Positions 19,601 to 28,044 of a stretch of 64,000 nucleotides of DNA are shown in pieces; positions within the stretch are counted from its first letter, which is position 1, and the number at the start of each line of letters is the position of its first letter. The notes beneath the pieces are model-generated. The model did not search any database and had not been told where the DNA came from. It saw only the letters and a program-made list of their open reading frames with translations. Location: contig JAUIBR010000021.1 in assembly GCA_030427705.1 (NCBI GenBank), forward strand, positions 1 to 64,000, in the 5' to 3' direction. Position numbers and translations under genes: made by a program. The stretch is from a bacterium. GTDB lineage: Bacteria; Myxococcota_A; Bradymonadia; Bradymonadales; Bradymonadaceae.

Positions 19601-22600
19601 AGCATAATCCCGTGCACATCTACCGAAGGTGCTGCTGGCGAGCTGGAAGCTGAAGGCTGAGAGCTGGAAGCTGGTGCTGGCGCACCACCTGCTGGCAGCA
19701 TCGACTGCAAGTAGTCGACGATTTCGCCGAGGGTCTTCATTGCGCCCATGGCGTTTGCGTCAACCTCTGGGAGGCCCGGTGCCTGTTCTTGAACGGCGCT
19801 CAGAATCTCAACCCGTTTGATCGAGTCGATACCCAAGTCGCCCTCAAGGTCCATTCCATTCTCAAGCATTTCAGCCGGGTAACCCGTTTTCTCCGCGACG
19901 ACCTCCAACATCAATGCCTCAACATCCACGGCTGGTTGTTGGGTATTGGCGATTGGCTGTTGGGTAGGCTGAGCTGCTGGCGCTCCACCTTTGGGCAACA
20001 TGGACTGGAGGTAGTCCACGATTTCGCCCAACGTCTTCATTGCGCCCATCGCGTTTGCATCGACCTCTGGGAGACCAGGTGCTTGTTCTTGGACGGCACT
20101 CAGGATTTCGACGCGCTTGATGCTGTCGATTCCCAAATCGCCTTCCAGGTCCATGCCGTTCTCCAACATCTCAGCTGGATAGCCAGTCTTCTCGGCCACG
20201 ACCGCAAGCATAAGAGCTTCAACATCTACCGATGGCGCGCTGCTGACCGCTGGTTGCTGACCGCTGACCGCTGGCGCTGCTGGCGCAGGCGCCGCAGCAG
20301 CCCCACCAACTTCGAACTGCGAAAGGAACGTAACGATCTCACCCAGCGTCTTCATCGCGCTGAGCTCAGCCGTATCGACGTCTGGAAGACCAGGAGCTTG
20401 GTCTTGGACAGCACTCAGGATTTCGACGCGCTTGATGCTGTCGATACCCAGGTCGCCCTCAAGGTCCATGCTCAGGTCGAGCATCTCGCGTGGGTAGCCG
20501 GTCTTTCCAGACACAACACCCAACATGATGCTCTCCAAATCGAAGCCACCCGCTGGAGCAGCTGCAACTGGCGCAGGTGCAGGCTTCGCAACCGGAGCCG
20601 CAGGTACTTCAGCAGCCGAAGAAGGAAGCTTGAACCCCCCAGCTCCAGAAACAGGTGCTTGCGTCTGCGGAGCCGCAACTAACTGCTGTGCTGGCGCCTG
20701 AAGTGCAGCCCCAGAGCTGAAAGCTGATTGCTGACCGCTGAAAGCTGGAAGCTGATTGCTGACCGCTGGAGTCACAGTCTGCCCACCCAACGCATTCAAA
20801 GAACTCTGAACAGCATTCAAGAAGGACGTCTGCGACTGAGCAATAGCCTGCTGGAAAGTCGACTGAGTCACAGCCAACTGCCGCTGCGCCTCCTGCCAAA
20901 CGGCAAGCCACTCAGCGCTCTGCGCAACCCCCGAGCCGCTAGCCCCTAGCCCGCTAGCCCCGGCAGTAGCCGGCGCAGCCGCGACGGGTACTGGCACCTC
21001 GACCGGCACCTCTTTGATAACTTCGACCGGTACCTCGACAATCTTCGTCTCAGGCTGACGCTCTGGGTTTGGCCCAGGAAGCGCTGCCGCCCCACCCTTT
21101 GGTGGATAGACTTTGCCGTAGTTCGAACCGTTAATCTTCACTGCAAGCTTCGGCTTTGGAAGCGCGTCCAGGTCACGTGGCTCGCCGTACTCAGCCCACA
21201 ACGAAGCGAACTCGAGCGGCAGGCCTGCTGCAACAAGTTGTGCGAGGCCACGGAAGAACGACTCGATTCCTGGCTTCGAGCGTCGGTCCAACGTGACCGC
21301 CGTGTGCTCTTTGCCTTCAAGGATGCGGCCGACCAACTTGGTCAGCACCGAACCCGGACCGACTTCGATAAAGTGTCGGATTCCGGCATCGTACATACCG
21401 TTGATGGTGTCGACCCACTTAACCGAGTTCGCAATCTGACGGCCCAGTCGAGCCTGCTTGTCAGCTGCCTTATCTTCGTAGGGTTGTGCCGATTCGTTCG
21501 ACCAAACTGGGATGTTTGCATCACCAAAGTCGACGTCTTTCAAAAACGCGCTGAATGGCTCGGCGCTCGCTGAAACGACCTTCGAGTGGAATGCCGTCGC
21601 GACCGACAGCGGCTTGAAGTTGATGCCTTGCGTCTCAAACTTCGCTTCCGCAGCGCGGACCGCTTCAACCGTGCCAGAGATTACGACCTGGTCAGGAGCG
21701 TTGTGGTTTGCGACGACCACGTCGTCGGTACCCAGCGACTCAAGCACTGGGGCCACCACGTCGAGCGTTGCCGAAACCGCCGTCATCGCTCCCGGGAGCT
21801 CCGCAGCTTCTGCCATCAACTCGCCGCGCTTTCGCGCAACCTTGAGCATGTCTTCTTCGCTCAACACGCCTGCAGCGTGCAGCGCCGTGACTTCGCCGTA
21901 GCTGTGACCGGCAACGGCTTTGGCCTCAAGACCAAGACCGCGAACCATCTGCAACAACGACAAGCTGGTGCAACCAATCGCTGGCTGCGCCCATTGTGTC
22001 GAGGTGAGGCGAGCCTCGTCCTCGGCCTTGTCGGCATCATTGAAGGTCGGCATCGGGAAGACGACCTGGTCAAGCGTGCGCAGCTCGTCCAGCTTCAGGT
22101 CCGCCGCGCGGTCCCATGGACCAATCGCAGCATCGAAGCTCATCGCGACCTGACCGCCCATTCCAATGTACTGACTGCCTTGGCCGGGAAAAACAAATGC
22201 AACGTCGCCTTGTGCTTTTCCGACACCGTAAACGGTACCGTCTGGCATCTCGAACGGCTTGTCGCCAGCCTTCTGAATCATGCCGATTGCACGGTCGAGC
22301 TTCGTCTTGAGCTCGTCTTCCGTCGTGGCATACAGCGCCAAGCGATTGTTCAGCGGCGTGTAGTTCGTCTGCGTTTCCCACGCCAGACGCTGCAGCATGC
22401 CTTCCATCGACGCGCGCTCTTTCAGGCTGTTCGCGTTAGCGATCAGGCCAGCCGCGTCATCACCCGTCACCACAACCAGCTCGCCAGGCAAGCTGCGCTT
22501 GCGGAAGGCGCGGTTGTCGCCGGTGTACTCTTCAAGCGCGATGTGGAAGTTCGAACCACCAAAGCCAAACGAGCTAACGCCCGCGCGACGTGGGTGCGCC

Positions 22601-23916
22601 GAACCACGAACCCATGGGCGCGCCACGGTGTTGACGTGGAACGGTGAGCTCTCGATTTCCAACAACGGGTTCAGCTGGTCGACCTTGATGGTCGGCGGCT
22701 TCACCTTCGCGTGCAGCGCCATCACCGCCTTGAAGATACCTGCTGCACCTGCGGCCGACTTCGTGTGGCCAATCTGAGACTTAACGCTCCCGATCGAGCA
22801 CCACTGATGGTCCTCACGATCGGACTCTTGGAACGCCAGCTTGAGGCCGTTGAACTCAGCCGCATCGCCAGCACGCGTACCCGTGCCGTGAGCTTCGATG
22901 AGCTCGATGGTGCCTGGGTCAAAACCAGCATGGTTGTAAGCTCGACGAATCGACTTCGCCTGCCCTTCGCTAACCGGTGCGTAGACCGACTTCGAGCGCC
23001 CGTCAGAGCTCGAACCCACGCCACTGATCACCGCATAAATTCGGTCGCCGTCGCGTTCAGCATCTTCCAGACGCTTCAGCGCAACCATTCCCAGACCCTC
23101 GCCCAGCATCGTGCCGTCGGCTTGGTCGCTGAATGGTCGGCAGTCACCGGAAGCGCTCAATGCCGGCGTCTTCGAGAAACACATATACATAAAGATGTCG
23201 TTGAGCGTGTCGCAGCCGCCGGTGATGACGACGTCCGAATCGCCCAGGTACAGCTCCTGCACCCCCATCGAGATGGCCGAGAACGTCGACGCGCACGCTG
23301 CGTCCGTCACGCAGTTGGTGCCGCCAAGGTCCAATCGGTTTGCGATACGACCCGCAACGACGTTGCCGAGCAACCCAGGGAAGCTCGACTCTTGCCATGG
23401 CTGGTAGTGGTCCGCGATGCGGTCACATGCGTCTTGGACTTCACTCTCGGGGATGCCCGCTTCACGAAGCGACTTCACCCAAACCGGACGCTGCAGTCGG
23501 CTAACCATCGTCGCCAACAATTCCTGAGCGCTGGTCACGCCCAAGATGCAGGACATACGGCTCTTGTCCATGTCCTGGAACTGCTCCTGCCATGCGTCGA
23601 ACAGAACCTGCTCGGCCATGATAAGCGCCAACAACTGCGAGGTATCCGTCGCAGGAATGATGCTTGGAGGAACGCCCCAACCGAGCGCGTCAAAGTCGAT
23701 GTCCTTCAAGAAGCCGCCGCGGTTTGCGTAGGTCTTGTCGGGCGCTTTGGGGTCAGCGTCGTAGTAATCTTCGGTCAGCCAGTGGGTCGCGGGGACCGGG
23801 CCGATGAGGTCATTACCGGCGAGGATGTCGCGCCAGAAACCTTCGGCATTGAGTGAACCTGGAAAGAGCGCCGAAACGCCGACGACAGCAATAGGAGGAC
23901 GAGTAGTGTTAGCCAT
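16687..23916 (-). CDS. pfaA: PUFA synthase subunit PfaA/Pfa2 (KS-MAT-5xACP-KR-DH)
   Basis: About 2409 aa from ATG 23916; a GTG two codons earlier is an alternative, and residue numbers here count from that GTG. Domains: ketosynthase 5-465 (Cys210 in DAACAST, His345 in EAHGTGT, His386 in QIGH); malonyl-CoA acyltransferase 570-880 (GHSYGE, Ser674); linker 920-1130; five acyl carrier proteins, each with LGIDSIKRVEIL (phosphopantetheine Ser1162, 1267, 1367, 1469, 1571); ketoreductase about 1660-2130 (GGARGVT, then VHGAGVLADK, SSVAARTGNNGQANYA); and a PS-DH-like hot-dog region 2145-2405. It elongates and reduces the malonyl-derived chain on the ACPs. No phosphopantetheinyl transferase is encoded nearby, so one must act in trans. 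It starts 30 bp after pfaD ends. Confidence 0.97.
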   Translation of the reverse strand: MANTTRPPIAVVGVSALFPGSLNAEGFWRDILAGNDLIGPVPATHWLTEDYYDADPKAPDKTYANRGGFLKDIDFDALGWGVPPSIIPATDTSQLLALIMAEQVLFDAWQEQFQDMDKSRMSCILGVTSAQELLATMVSRLQRPVWVKSLREAGIPESEVQDACDRIADHYQPWQESSFPGLLGNVVAGRIANRLDLGGTNCVTDAACASTFSAISMGVQELYLGDSDVVITGGCDTLNDIFMYMCFSKTPALSASGDCRPFSDQADGTMLGEGLGMVALKRLEDAERDGDRIYAVISGVGSSSDGRSKSVYAPVSEGQAKSIRRAYNHAGFDPGTIELIEAHGTGTRAGDAAEFNGLKLAFQESDREDHQWCSIGSVKSQIGHTKSAAGAAGIFKAVMALHAKVKPPTIKVDQLNPLLEIESSPFHVNTVARPWVRGSAHPRRAGVSSFGFGGSNFHIALEEYTGDNRAFRKRSLPGELVVVTGDDAAGLIANANSLKERASMEGMLQRLAWETQTNYTPLNNRLALYATTEDELKTKLDRAIGMIQKAGDKPFEMPDGTVYGVGKAQGDVAFVFPGQGSQYIGMGGQVAMSFDAAIGPWDRAADLKLDELRTLDQVVFPMPTFNDADKAEDEARLTSTQWAQPAIGCTSLSLLQMVRGLGLEAKAVAGHSYGEVTALHAAGVLSEEDMLKVARKRGELMAEAAELPGAMTAVSATLDVVAPVLESLGTDDVVVANHNAPDQVVISGTVEAVRAAEAKFETQGINFKPLSVATAFHSKVVSASAEPFSAFLKDVDFGDANIPVWSNESAQPYEDKAADKQARLGRQIANSVKWVDTINGMYDAGIRHFIEVGPGSVLTKLVGRILEGKEHTAVTLDRRSKPGIESFFRGLAQLVAAGLPLEFASLWAEYGEPRDLDALPKPKLAVKINGSNYGKVYPPKGGAAALPGPNPERQPETKIVEVPVEVIKEVPVEVPVPVAAAPATAGASGLGASGSGVAQSAEWLAVWQEAQRQLAVTQSTFQQAIAQSQTSFLNAVQSSLNALGGQTVTPAVSNQLPAFSGQQSAFSSGAALQAPAQQLVAAPQTQAPVSGAGGFKLPSSAAEVPAAPVAKPAPAPVAAAPAGGFDLESIMLGVVSGKTGYPREMLDLSMDLEGDLGIDSIKRVEILSAVQDQAPGLPDVDTAELSAMKTLGEIVTFLSQFEVGGAAAAPAPAAPAVSGQQPAVSSAPSVDVEALMLAVVAEKTGYPAEMLENGMDLEGDLGIDSIKRVEILSAVQEQAPGLPEVDANAMGAMKTLGEIVDYLQSMLPKGGAPAAQPTQQPIANTQQPAVDVEALMLEVVAEKTGYPAEMLENGMDLEGDLGIDSIKRVEILSAVQEQAPGLPEVDANAMGAMKTLGEIVDYLQSMLPAGGAPAPASSSQPSASSSPAAPSVDVHGIMLAVVAEKTGYPADMLENEMDLEGDLGIDSIKRVEILSAVQEQAPGLPEVDANAMGAMKTLGEIVAYLESMLPSGGAPAAATSVQPSASSSPAAPSVDVHGIMLEVVAEKTGYPADMLENDMDLEGDLGIDSIKRVEILSAVQEQAPGLPEVDANAMGAMKTLGEIVGYLESMLPGAQAPAAQTNQEPRTKNQEPVAPAAQTKNQEPTTNNQEPAVVTADLGRFSLELVNTPAAGLAQPGLWDAKEVLIVGGPAKLGDALANELKFRGLSARVAVAVSSKSDAVIYLGGLADVKNVDEAIAINSEAFGIASKIAAKFTADGGLFVTVQDTGGAFGTTEFDSTRAYLSGLSGLTKSANLEWTNASLKAIDIETGDRDAATVAIALANELLQGGGEIEVGLTADGQRLVPHSIAKEVTTGDALLGSDDVIVVSGGARGVTAACVIELAGTSKSKFILLGRTPLAEEPAGLENATTDADLKGALLKLAQAAGEKVTPKDLQRQAKKILAGREIRETIAAVKAAGGDAQYVSVSVTDAEGMSAALEGVRTQWGPITGFVHGAGVLADKFIADMTQDDFDFVFNTKIDGLRALLTATANDPLKFICNFSSVAARTGNNGQANYAMANEVLNKTAWAIGRERNILVKSLGWGPWEGGMVSPELKRHFAALGVPMIPLKTGAKMFVDEINSTDGDVELVLGGEPQAAALMGGTEAKLTLEVNVNSKSHGYLEGHTIGDGIVVPVVLVLEWFSRLARAYAPQLKLAAVKDLKVLKGIKLNDFNGKGDRFLLTAQPIQNGSELSLALELKGADGTFYYKAKAEMAPARGTQRHVEVSPSLGQWDDRVVYGDVLFHTNDFQVIKQLDGVGADGISGDLKGVKEASWSWEPWATDVAAFDGGLQMLLLWARENLGGAALPMAIGEFWVGSDLPNDGEVRCVAQCQPAGKSGATADVIFETTDGHRIAEMKKVELILRPDVKRS
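18962..19057. repeat. TTGGNNN heptamer tracts inside pfaA (ACP5-KR linker)
   Basis: Two blocks of TTGGTTC/TTGGTCG/TTGGTTT units (18963-19004 and 19020-19056). They encode TNQEPRTKNQEP and TKNQEPTTNNQEP between the fifth ACP and the ketoreductase. Confidence 0.92.
19336..19370. repeat. GCTGNNN heptamer tract, ACP4-ACP5 linker
   Basis: Five in-register units: GCTGGAA, GCTGAAG, GCTGAAC, GCTGGTA, GCTGCTG. Translated on the minus strand as part of SVQPSASSSPAAPS. Confidence 0.88.
19642..19676. repeat. GCTGNNN heptamer tract, ACP3-ACP4 linker
   Basis: Five in-register units: GCTGGAA, GCTGAAG, GCTGAGA, GCTGGAA, GCTGGTG. Translated as part of the linker SSSQPSASSSPAAPS. Confidence 0.88.
19937..19964. 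repeat. NNTTGGN heptamer tract, ACP2-ACP3 linker
   Basis: Four in-register units: TGTTGGG, TATTGGC, GATTGGC, TGTTGGG. Translated as part of QPTQQPIANTQQPA between the second and third ACP. Confidence 0.82.
20242..20276. repeat. GCTGNNN heptamer tract, ACP1-ACP2 linker
   Basis: Units GCTGACC, GCTGGTT, GCTGACC, GCTGACC, GCTGGCG in perfect 7-bp register. Translated as part of VSGQQPAVSS. Confidence 0.88.
20716..20764. repeat. GCTGNNN heptamer tract, linker before ACP1
   Basis: Seven consecutive heptamers: GCTGAAA, GCTGATT, GCTGACC, GCTGAAA, GCTGGAA, GCTGATT, GCTGACC. The series AAA-ATT-ACC recurs, which implies duplication of a three- or four-unit block. Encodes VSNQLPAFSGQQSAFS. Confidence 0.92.
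20932..20962. repeat. CTAGCCC-type repeat, pfaA linker
   Basis: Units of 7-8 bp around CTAGCCC/CGAGCC, encoding GASGLGASGSG at residues about 988-998. Same family as the tracts at 13977 and 51634. Confidence 0.8.
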
Positions 23917-23946
23917 TTGCACTGCTTTATTCTGAAAGTTGGCTGA

Positions 23947-25608
23947 TTAGGCCAGTTGACGGGGTTTGAATTCAAATGCTTGAGACGGCACCGGGGCGCC
24001 GAACGTACGTAATTGTTGTGCACGTGTGATGACCGCAGCTCCCTCCATGAAGTTGCGTGCCACCTGCACAACGGTGCGGTTTTCAGGGGCTTCTAAGAAG
24101 CTACCCTTCGTCCACTGATTGAATGCGCCCATCGCTGGGCCACACCAAATTTGGAAATCTGTGCGTCGATTTGCGTCGCCGGCGATCGCCCAGCGGCTCG
24201 ACTGACCAAGATACGCGCGGAAGACCAGCGCCATCTTGTGTTTTGGATCGTTGTTGGCGCGCTCGACCTCGCGTGGGTCGCGGCTTTGCCAGTAGTCGCG
24301 CGTGTTCGCCCATGCTTCCTCGAAGGTCGCCTGCAGGCTTTGTTTTTCAACGCGTGCGCGCTCTTCGGCTGGAATCGACTCTAACGAAGGATAGGCGCGG
24401 TAAAGCTCATAGAGTTTCTTCGCGCGGTTCGCGAACATCGTGCCGCGCTTCAGGACCTGAACCTCAACGCCCATCTCGAACATGTCCGCTGCTGGGGCCA
24501 TGATGACGTCGGCCATGTCGGCCTGCGCCAACATCTGCTTGCCGGAGACGTCCAGGCCGGATTCGACACATGCCTGATTCACCGTTCCGGTCAGCACGAA
24601 CGCCGCGCCCAGTGCAAACGCGCTCGCCACAGCTTCAGGGCGACCGATGCCGCCAGCTGCGCCAACGCGGATTGGGCGAGTGTAGCCGTGCTCGGCCGAT
24701 AGCTTGTCTGCCAACTCACGAATGAGTGGGAAAAGCACGCCCAGTGCGCGGTTGTCGGTGTGTCCACCGGAGTCAGATTCGACGATGATGTCTTCCGCCA
24801 CCGGCACGTATTGTGCCAGACGCGCCTCTTCGGCAGTGATATGTCCGCGCTCAAGAAGCTTGTCTAAGATGTTCTGTGGTGCGGGCTTCAGGAAGTGCGA
24901 TGCCGTCTCTGGCCGCGAAATCTTCGCGAAGACGTAGCGCTCACGGCTGATCGAGCCGTCTGCGTTTTGCTTCAGGCCACTGAGCGCATAGCGAACAATC
25001 GCCGTGGTCAGCCCCATATAGGCCGCGGCCGAGACGCGCTTGACGCCATTATTGATATAGAACTCGGCAATCTCTTCTTCCAAATCCGGCTCGGCCGGCG
25101 AGTGGATAAGGTTTGCGCCCCAAGGCGTGCGGTCACCGAGCGTTTGGTTGAGTTCAGCGATGGCGGCGTGGACGCGCTGTGGCGACAGACCTGCTGCGCC
25201 AAAGAAGCCCAGGAAGCCGGCCTGCGACATCGCGATGACGATATCCGTGGTCGCGATTCCGTTTGCCATCGCGCCGCTGACATAAGGGAAGCGCGTGCCG
25301 TGCTTTTCGTTGAACGAGCGATCGCCCAACCATTCCGGGTAGATTGGAGGCAAAACGCCCAGCGAATTCCACTGCGTCGACTGCACTGCAGGTTGTTGAA
25401 GATGGACCGGCGTTCCAGCCACAACACCAATCGCGTGCGTACGTGGACATTGGATGACATACGCCGTTTCGCGGACCTTCGTCGTGGCGATCGTGATCGC
25501 TTCAGGCGAAAAATCCGGGGTGATTCCGGCTGGAATCCAGCACGAATTTCCGACCGTCGGATTTGGGACAAATGCTGATGATTGCTGGGTATGCGTCACT
25601 ACGTCCAT
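23947..25608 (-). CDS. pfaD: PUFA synthase enoyl reductase PfaD/Pfa1
   Basis: 553 aa from ATG 25608 (MDVVTHTQQS). An in-frame alternative start further up at 25665 would place the operator-like palindrome inside the gene, so it is not preferred. The protein is an FMN-dependent, nitronate-monooxygenase-like TIM barrel. Hallmarks are GAAGGIGRPEAVASAFALGA (flavin phosphate loop), ESDSGGHTDNRA, and the PfaD signature DMFEMGVEVQVLKRGTMF followed by RAKKLYELY. It reduces the enoyl-ACP intermediates made by PfaA and PfaC. It is the first gene of the four-gene operon pfaD-pfaA-pfaC-methyltransferase, the order seen in terrestrial myxobacteria (pfa1-pfa2-pfa3). Confidence 0.96.
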   Translation of the reverse strand: MDVVTHTQQSSAFVPNPTVGNSCWIPAGITPDFSPEAITIATTKVRETAYVIQCPRTHAIGVVAGTPVHLQQPAVQSTQWNSLGVLPPIYPEWLGDRSFNEKHGTRFPYVSGAMANGIATTDIVIAMSQAGFLGFFGAAGLSPQRVHAAIAELNQTLGDRTPWGANLIHSPAEPDLEEEIAEFYINNGVKRVSAAAYMGLTTAIVRYALSGLKQNADGSISRERYVFAKISRPETASHFLKPAPQNILDKLLERGHITAEEARLAQYVPVAEDIIVESDSGGHTDNRALGVLFPLIRELADKLSAEHGYTRPIRVGAAGGIGRPEAVASAFALGAAFVLTGTVNQACVESGLDVSGKQMLAQADMADVIMAPAADMFEMGVEVQVLKRGTMFANRAKKLYELYRAYPSLESIPAEERARVEKQSLQATFEEAWANTRDYWQSRDPREVERANNDPKHKMALVFRAYLGQSSRWAIAGDANRRTDFQIWCGPAMGAFNQWTKGSFLEAPENRTVVQVARNFMEGAAVITRAQQLRTFGAPVPSQAFEFKPRQLA

Positions 25609-25659
25609 GGAGCTACATCCAATATTCTGGGCAACCTTTGTTGCTGGGTGCCACCAAAC

Positions 25660-25695
25660 TGCCACTCAGTGGCACTTGCTACCGGGTGGCTGCTT
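25660..25695. promoter_or_regulatory. Operator-like palindrome upstream of pfaD (copy 1)
   Basis: TGCCACT-C-AGTGGCA is a perfect 7+1+7 inverted repeat (25660-25674), about 52 bp upstream of the pfaD start. It is followed by TTGCTACCGGGTG. The 36-bp block matches 32 of 36 positions of the block at 29207-29242 upstream of the TetR gene. Probably the binding site of that regulator. Confidence 0.65.
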
Positions 25696-25818
25696 TATCA
25701 CCTTCGCTCCAGAAACTCCACCGCTTTTGAAGCATGGGCTGCGAAAATTATGTGTCCATATGGAGGGAAGCAACTCCGTCATAACGGTCACGTGCGGTCT
25801 GACACACGAAAGTCGGTA

Positions 25819-25840
25819 GTTCTACTGGTACCAGCAGAAC
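25819..25840. promoter_or_regulatory. 22-bp inverted repeat in pfaD-protease intergenic region
   Basis: GTTCTACTGGTACCAGCAGAAC is palindromic except for one base pair and centred on GGTACC. It lies in the 348-bp region 25666-26013, which has no gene. It could be an operator or the stem of a transcript end; no T-tract follows on either strand. Confidence 0.4.
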
Positions 25841-26013
25841 CGCAGGTGAGTTGGTACACGGTAGGGGAATCCAACTCAACTTGATGGAGAACGATCCTGA
25901 CGCGGTAGACGAACTCTCGGGCCAGTGAGTTCATAGCCCGGGATGAAGGGATATCTGGGACTATGCTAAGGCGGAACAATCGGCGGGAGCCCTAGAATGC
26001 CCCGCGCAACACT

Positions 26014-28044
26014 TCAATTGCCAACAGAAACACAACCAATGTGGAGTGCTTTCACCTGACCGGCAGGAGAATAGGTGGCGGTCATTTTGTAGATGAACGA
26101 GTTTGGTGCATCACATGCGATCTCGTCGCTCACTACGGGTATAGGTTCTGCTCCCAGCCTTTGTGTTAGGCTATAGGTATTTCCTTTCAAGGTGTAACCG
26201 TAGTCGGGCGCTATCGTGGGAACGACATACTCAGTCGTATTGTTAGGATCGATAACAGCACTCTCGCAGATGAGCTCACTTATTCTGCGAACTTTCCCAT
26301 CCGAATTTCTCTGAATTTTGAAACCTTTCAGGAACGTCGATGGTGGACACGTCTTCATTGGGAAAGGACGCAACACTCTACCTTCTTGGCCGCGTTCTTC
26401 GTAAAACTCAGTTGCAAGCACGTCGTTCAACCGATATCGCCACCGAACAAAAGTGGGCCGTCGGATTGGCCCTTGCGTTCGATCGGCTGCGGACACCGAT
26501 CCCGTCAACCGCAAGTGACGCCAATTCTCGGAGTACGGCGTTGGGTCAAGGGGCGCACATACGCCCCGAAGCGTACCTAGCGCCCTATCTTCGTCAATGA
26601 ACATCGTTTCGAATCCGCGAAACCCTGTAAGCACACCCGGTATTGGTCCTTCTTCATTGCGTTCGTCTTGAACAATTGTGCGCATCGCACGATTGCAATG
26701 CAGGTATATGTTTCGATCCCTCTCCTCTTTTTCGCCTGTCGCTCCAACCTCAAAGGGTTCGAACAGATCGGGATCCAGCAAGTCATCCTCAGGGGGATCG
26801 CCATAGAATTCATTGTACTGTAACTCACCACCCGCCCAAGTATCGCAAAATCTGATGCCATCGAAACCTTGGTCGACGGCCTCACAGGAAGGATAATTGT
26901 AGCAATCTCTTCCGGATGTCCGACATGTACTAACCTGGGTCTCGCTCTTGGGTTTGGAAAAGTTGCCCGGCACTGGTGCTGCGAACGAAGAGTGCACAGG
27001 AGCGTTTCCTCCATTTGGATCATAGCTCCAACTCCAGTCGTCCGAGCGCTCCCAGTCAGAGATCCCTCCAACGCCTGCCTCGTGAACTCCCACCACCACA
27101 AACCTCGCTGGACGTTTGGGATCTGTCTGGCCGTTCTCCTTTTCGGCACCGCAGGTTTCGGTCTCACAATCCATGACCGCCCCACCACTGGAGCCCACAA
27201 AACTATCGTACTCCGCTGGCCGCCCCATTGAGACGGCGTTGTCATCACCACAATTCAGATCTAGTTTGATCGCGCATCGGTCTGATTCGCACGAAAACTG
27301 TGGCAGGCAGTCTTGGGCTGAGACTGAGCATGTCTGCCGTTTTTCTACCACGCCCGGGCTAGCCAAAGAGCCCCGCATCTGTTCTGGATCAGCGTTTTGC
27401 CAATGCAAATCTTGGTGGTGAGTCAAAAACGAGCGGGATGTAATCTCGTCTTCGCTCAGGGCCTTGAAGTCGAAGCTGTTACTGACCATCGAGGGGTAGA
27501 CCCTGAATCTGTCCAAATCGGTATCACCGGAGAACTCCGAATATATCCGCCCTTCGGTAGTGATCCATGAGAAATCGTAACCCGAATCAGCATATGTCCG
27601 CCAATCTACAGGTCGAGTGAACGCCCAACGGCGGCGGAAATTATCGTTCCGTTGCAATCGGTTTTCTCGGTGCAGAATATCCTCTTGTTGGTCATTGAGA
27701 GCAGCATTTCCAGAGATACCGATTTGGAACAACCGTTCTGGCAAAAAGATGTCTTCTTCGTCAGATAGATGCGGCAATCCACCATCCATCACGAAGTCGT
27801 CAACTCCTCCAGTCGTTGATTGCCCGACACCGGTAGACGGGTTGTTGGTGACTTCGTCGTTTTGGAGAGTTCCGTCCTGTGACGACGGTCCGGGCGTCTT
27901 GGCGTGAGATCCAAAATACCCATCAATGGCCATGAGTACTGGCCAAGAGACATTGTGAGCTGCCGTCACAGCTACAGTGTCGCCTATCAGCGTGGCGCTT
28001 CCTCCTTGTCGCAACATCCACGTCACAAGCGGCCAAAGACTCAA
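26014..28044 (-). CDS. Trypsin-like serine protease, main body (frameshifted gene)
   Basis: About 676 aa from a nominal TTG at 28044. Trypsin-like motifs are visible near the start: ATLIGDTVAVTAAHNV (catalytic His about residue 30) and, after a long insertion, SFVGSSGGAVMDCE (catalytic Ser about residue 288). A long Cys-containing C-terminal region of unknown function follows. No signal peptide lies in this frame; one does in the overlapping frame at 27923-28255, shifted by one base, so the two are pieces of one exported lipoprotein protease. The break lies between about 28030 and 28105, near the run CAAAATTG. It may be a true mutation or a one-base sequence error. Base composition looks more AT-rich than in the pfa genes. 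Confidence 0.75.
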   Translation of the reverse strand: MSLWPLVTWMLRQGGSATLIGDTVAVTAAHNVSWPVLMAIDGYFGSHAKTPGPSSQDGTLQNDEVTNNPSTGVGQSTTGGVDDFVMDGGLPHLSDEEDIFLPERLFQIGISGNAALNDQQEDILHRENRLQRNDNFRRRWAFTRPVDWRTYADSGYDFSWITTEGRIYSEFSGDTDLDRFRVYPSMVSNSFDFKALSEDEITSRSFLTHHQDLHWQNADPEQMRGSLASPGVVEKRQTCSVSAQDCLPQFSCESDRCAIKLDLNCGDDNAVSMGRPAEYDSFVGSSGGAVMDCETETCGAEKENGQTDPKRPARFVVVGVHEAGVGGISDWERSDDWSWSYDPNGGNAPVHSSFAAPVPGNFSKPKSETQVSTCRTSGRDCYNYPSCEAVDQGFDGIRFCDTWAGGELQYNEFYGDPPEDDLLDPDLFEPFEVGATGEKEERDRNIYLHCNRAMRTIVQDERNEEGPIPGVLTGFRGFETMFIDEDRALGTLRGVCAPLDPTPYSENWRHLRLTGSVSAADRTQGPIRRPTFVRWRYRLNDVLATEFYEERGQEGRVLRPFPMKTCPPSTFLKGFKIQRNSDGKVRRISELICESAVIDPNNTTEYVVPTIAPDYGYTLKGNTYSLTQRLGAEPIPVVSDEIACDAPNSFIYKMTATYSPAGQVKALHIGCVSVGN

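Larger units (their letters stand above)
19080..20535 (-). repeat. Tandem DNA repeat of five ACP modules in pfaA
   Basis: Five ACP-coding modules of about 225 bp, spaced about 300 bp apart. The last four differ by few residues (all carry AMGAMKTLGEIV). Module 1 is the most diverged (AELSAMKTLGEIV). Near-identity makes unit-number change by recombination or misassembly plausible. Confidence 0.93.

Noticed and set aside
21586-23856. Two long plus-strand frames (353 and 381 codons) opposite pfaA
   Set aside because: Antisense shadows of the KS and MAT regions with no recognisable protein features.
25582-25884. 100-codon plus-strand frame over the pfaD promoter
   Set aside because: It covers the operator palindrome and the pfaD start region and has no protein-like composition.
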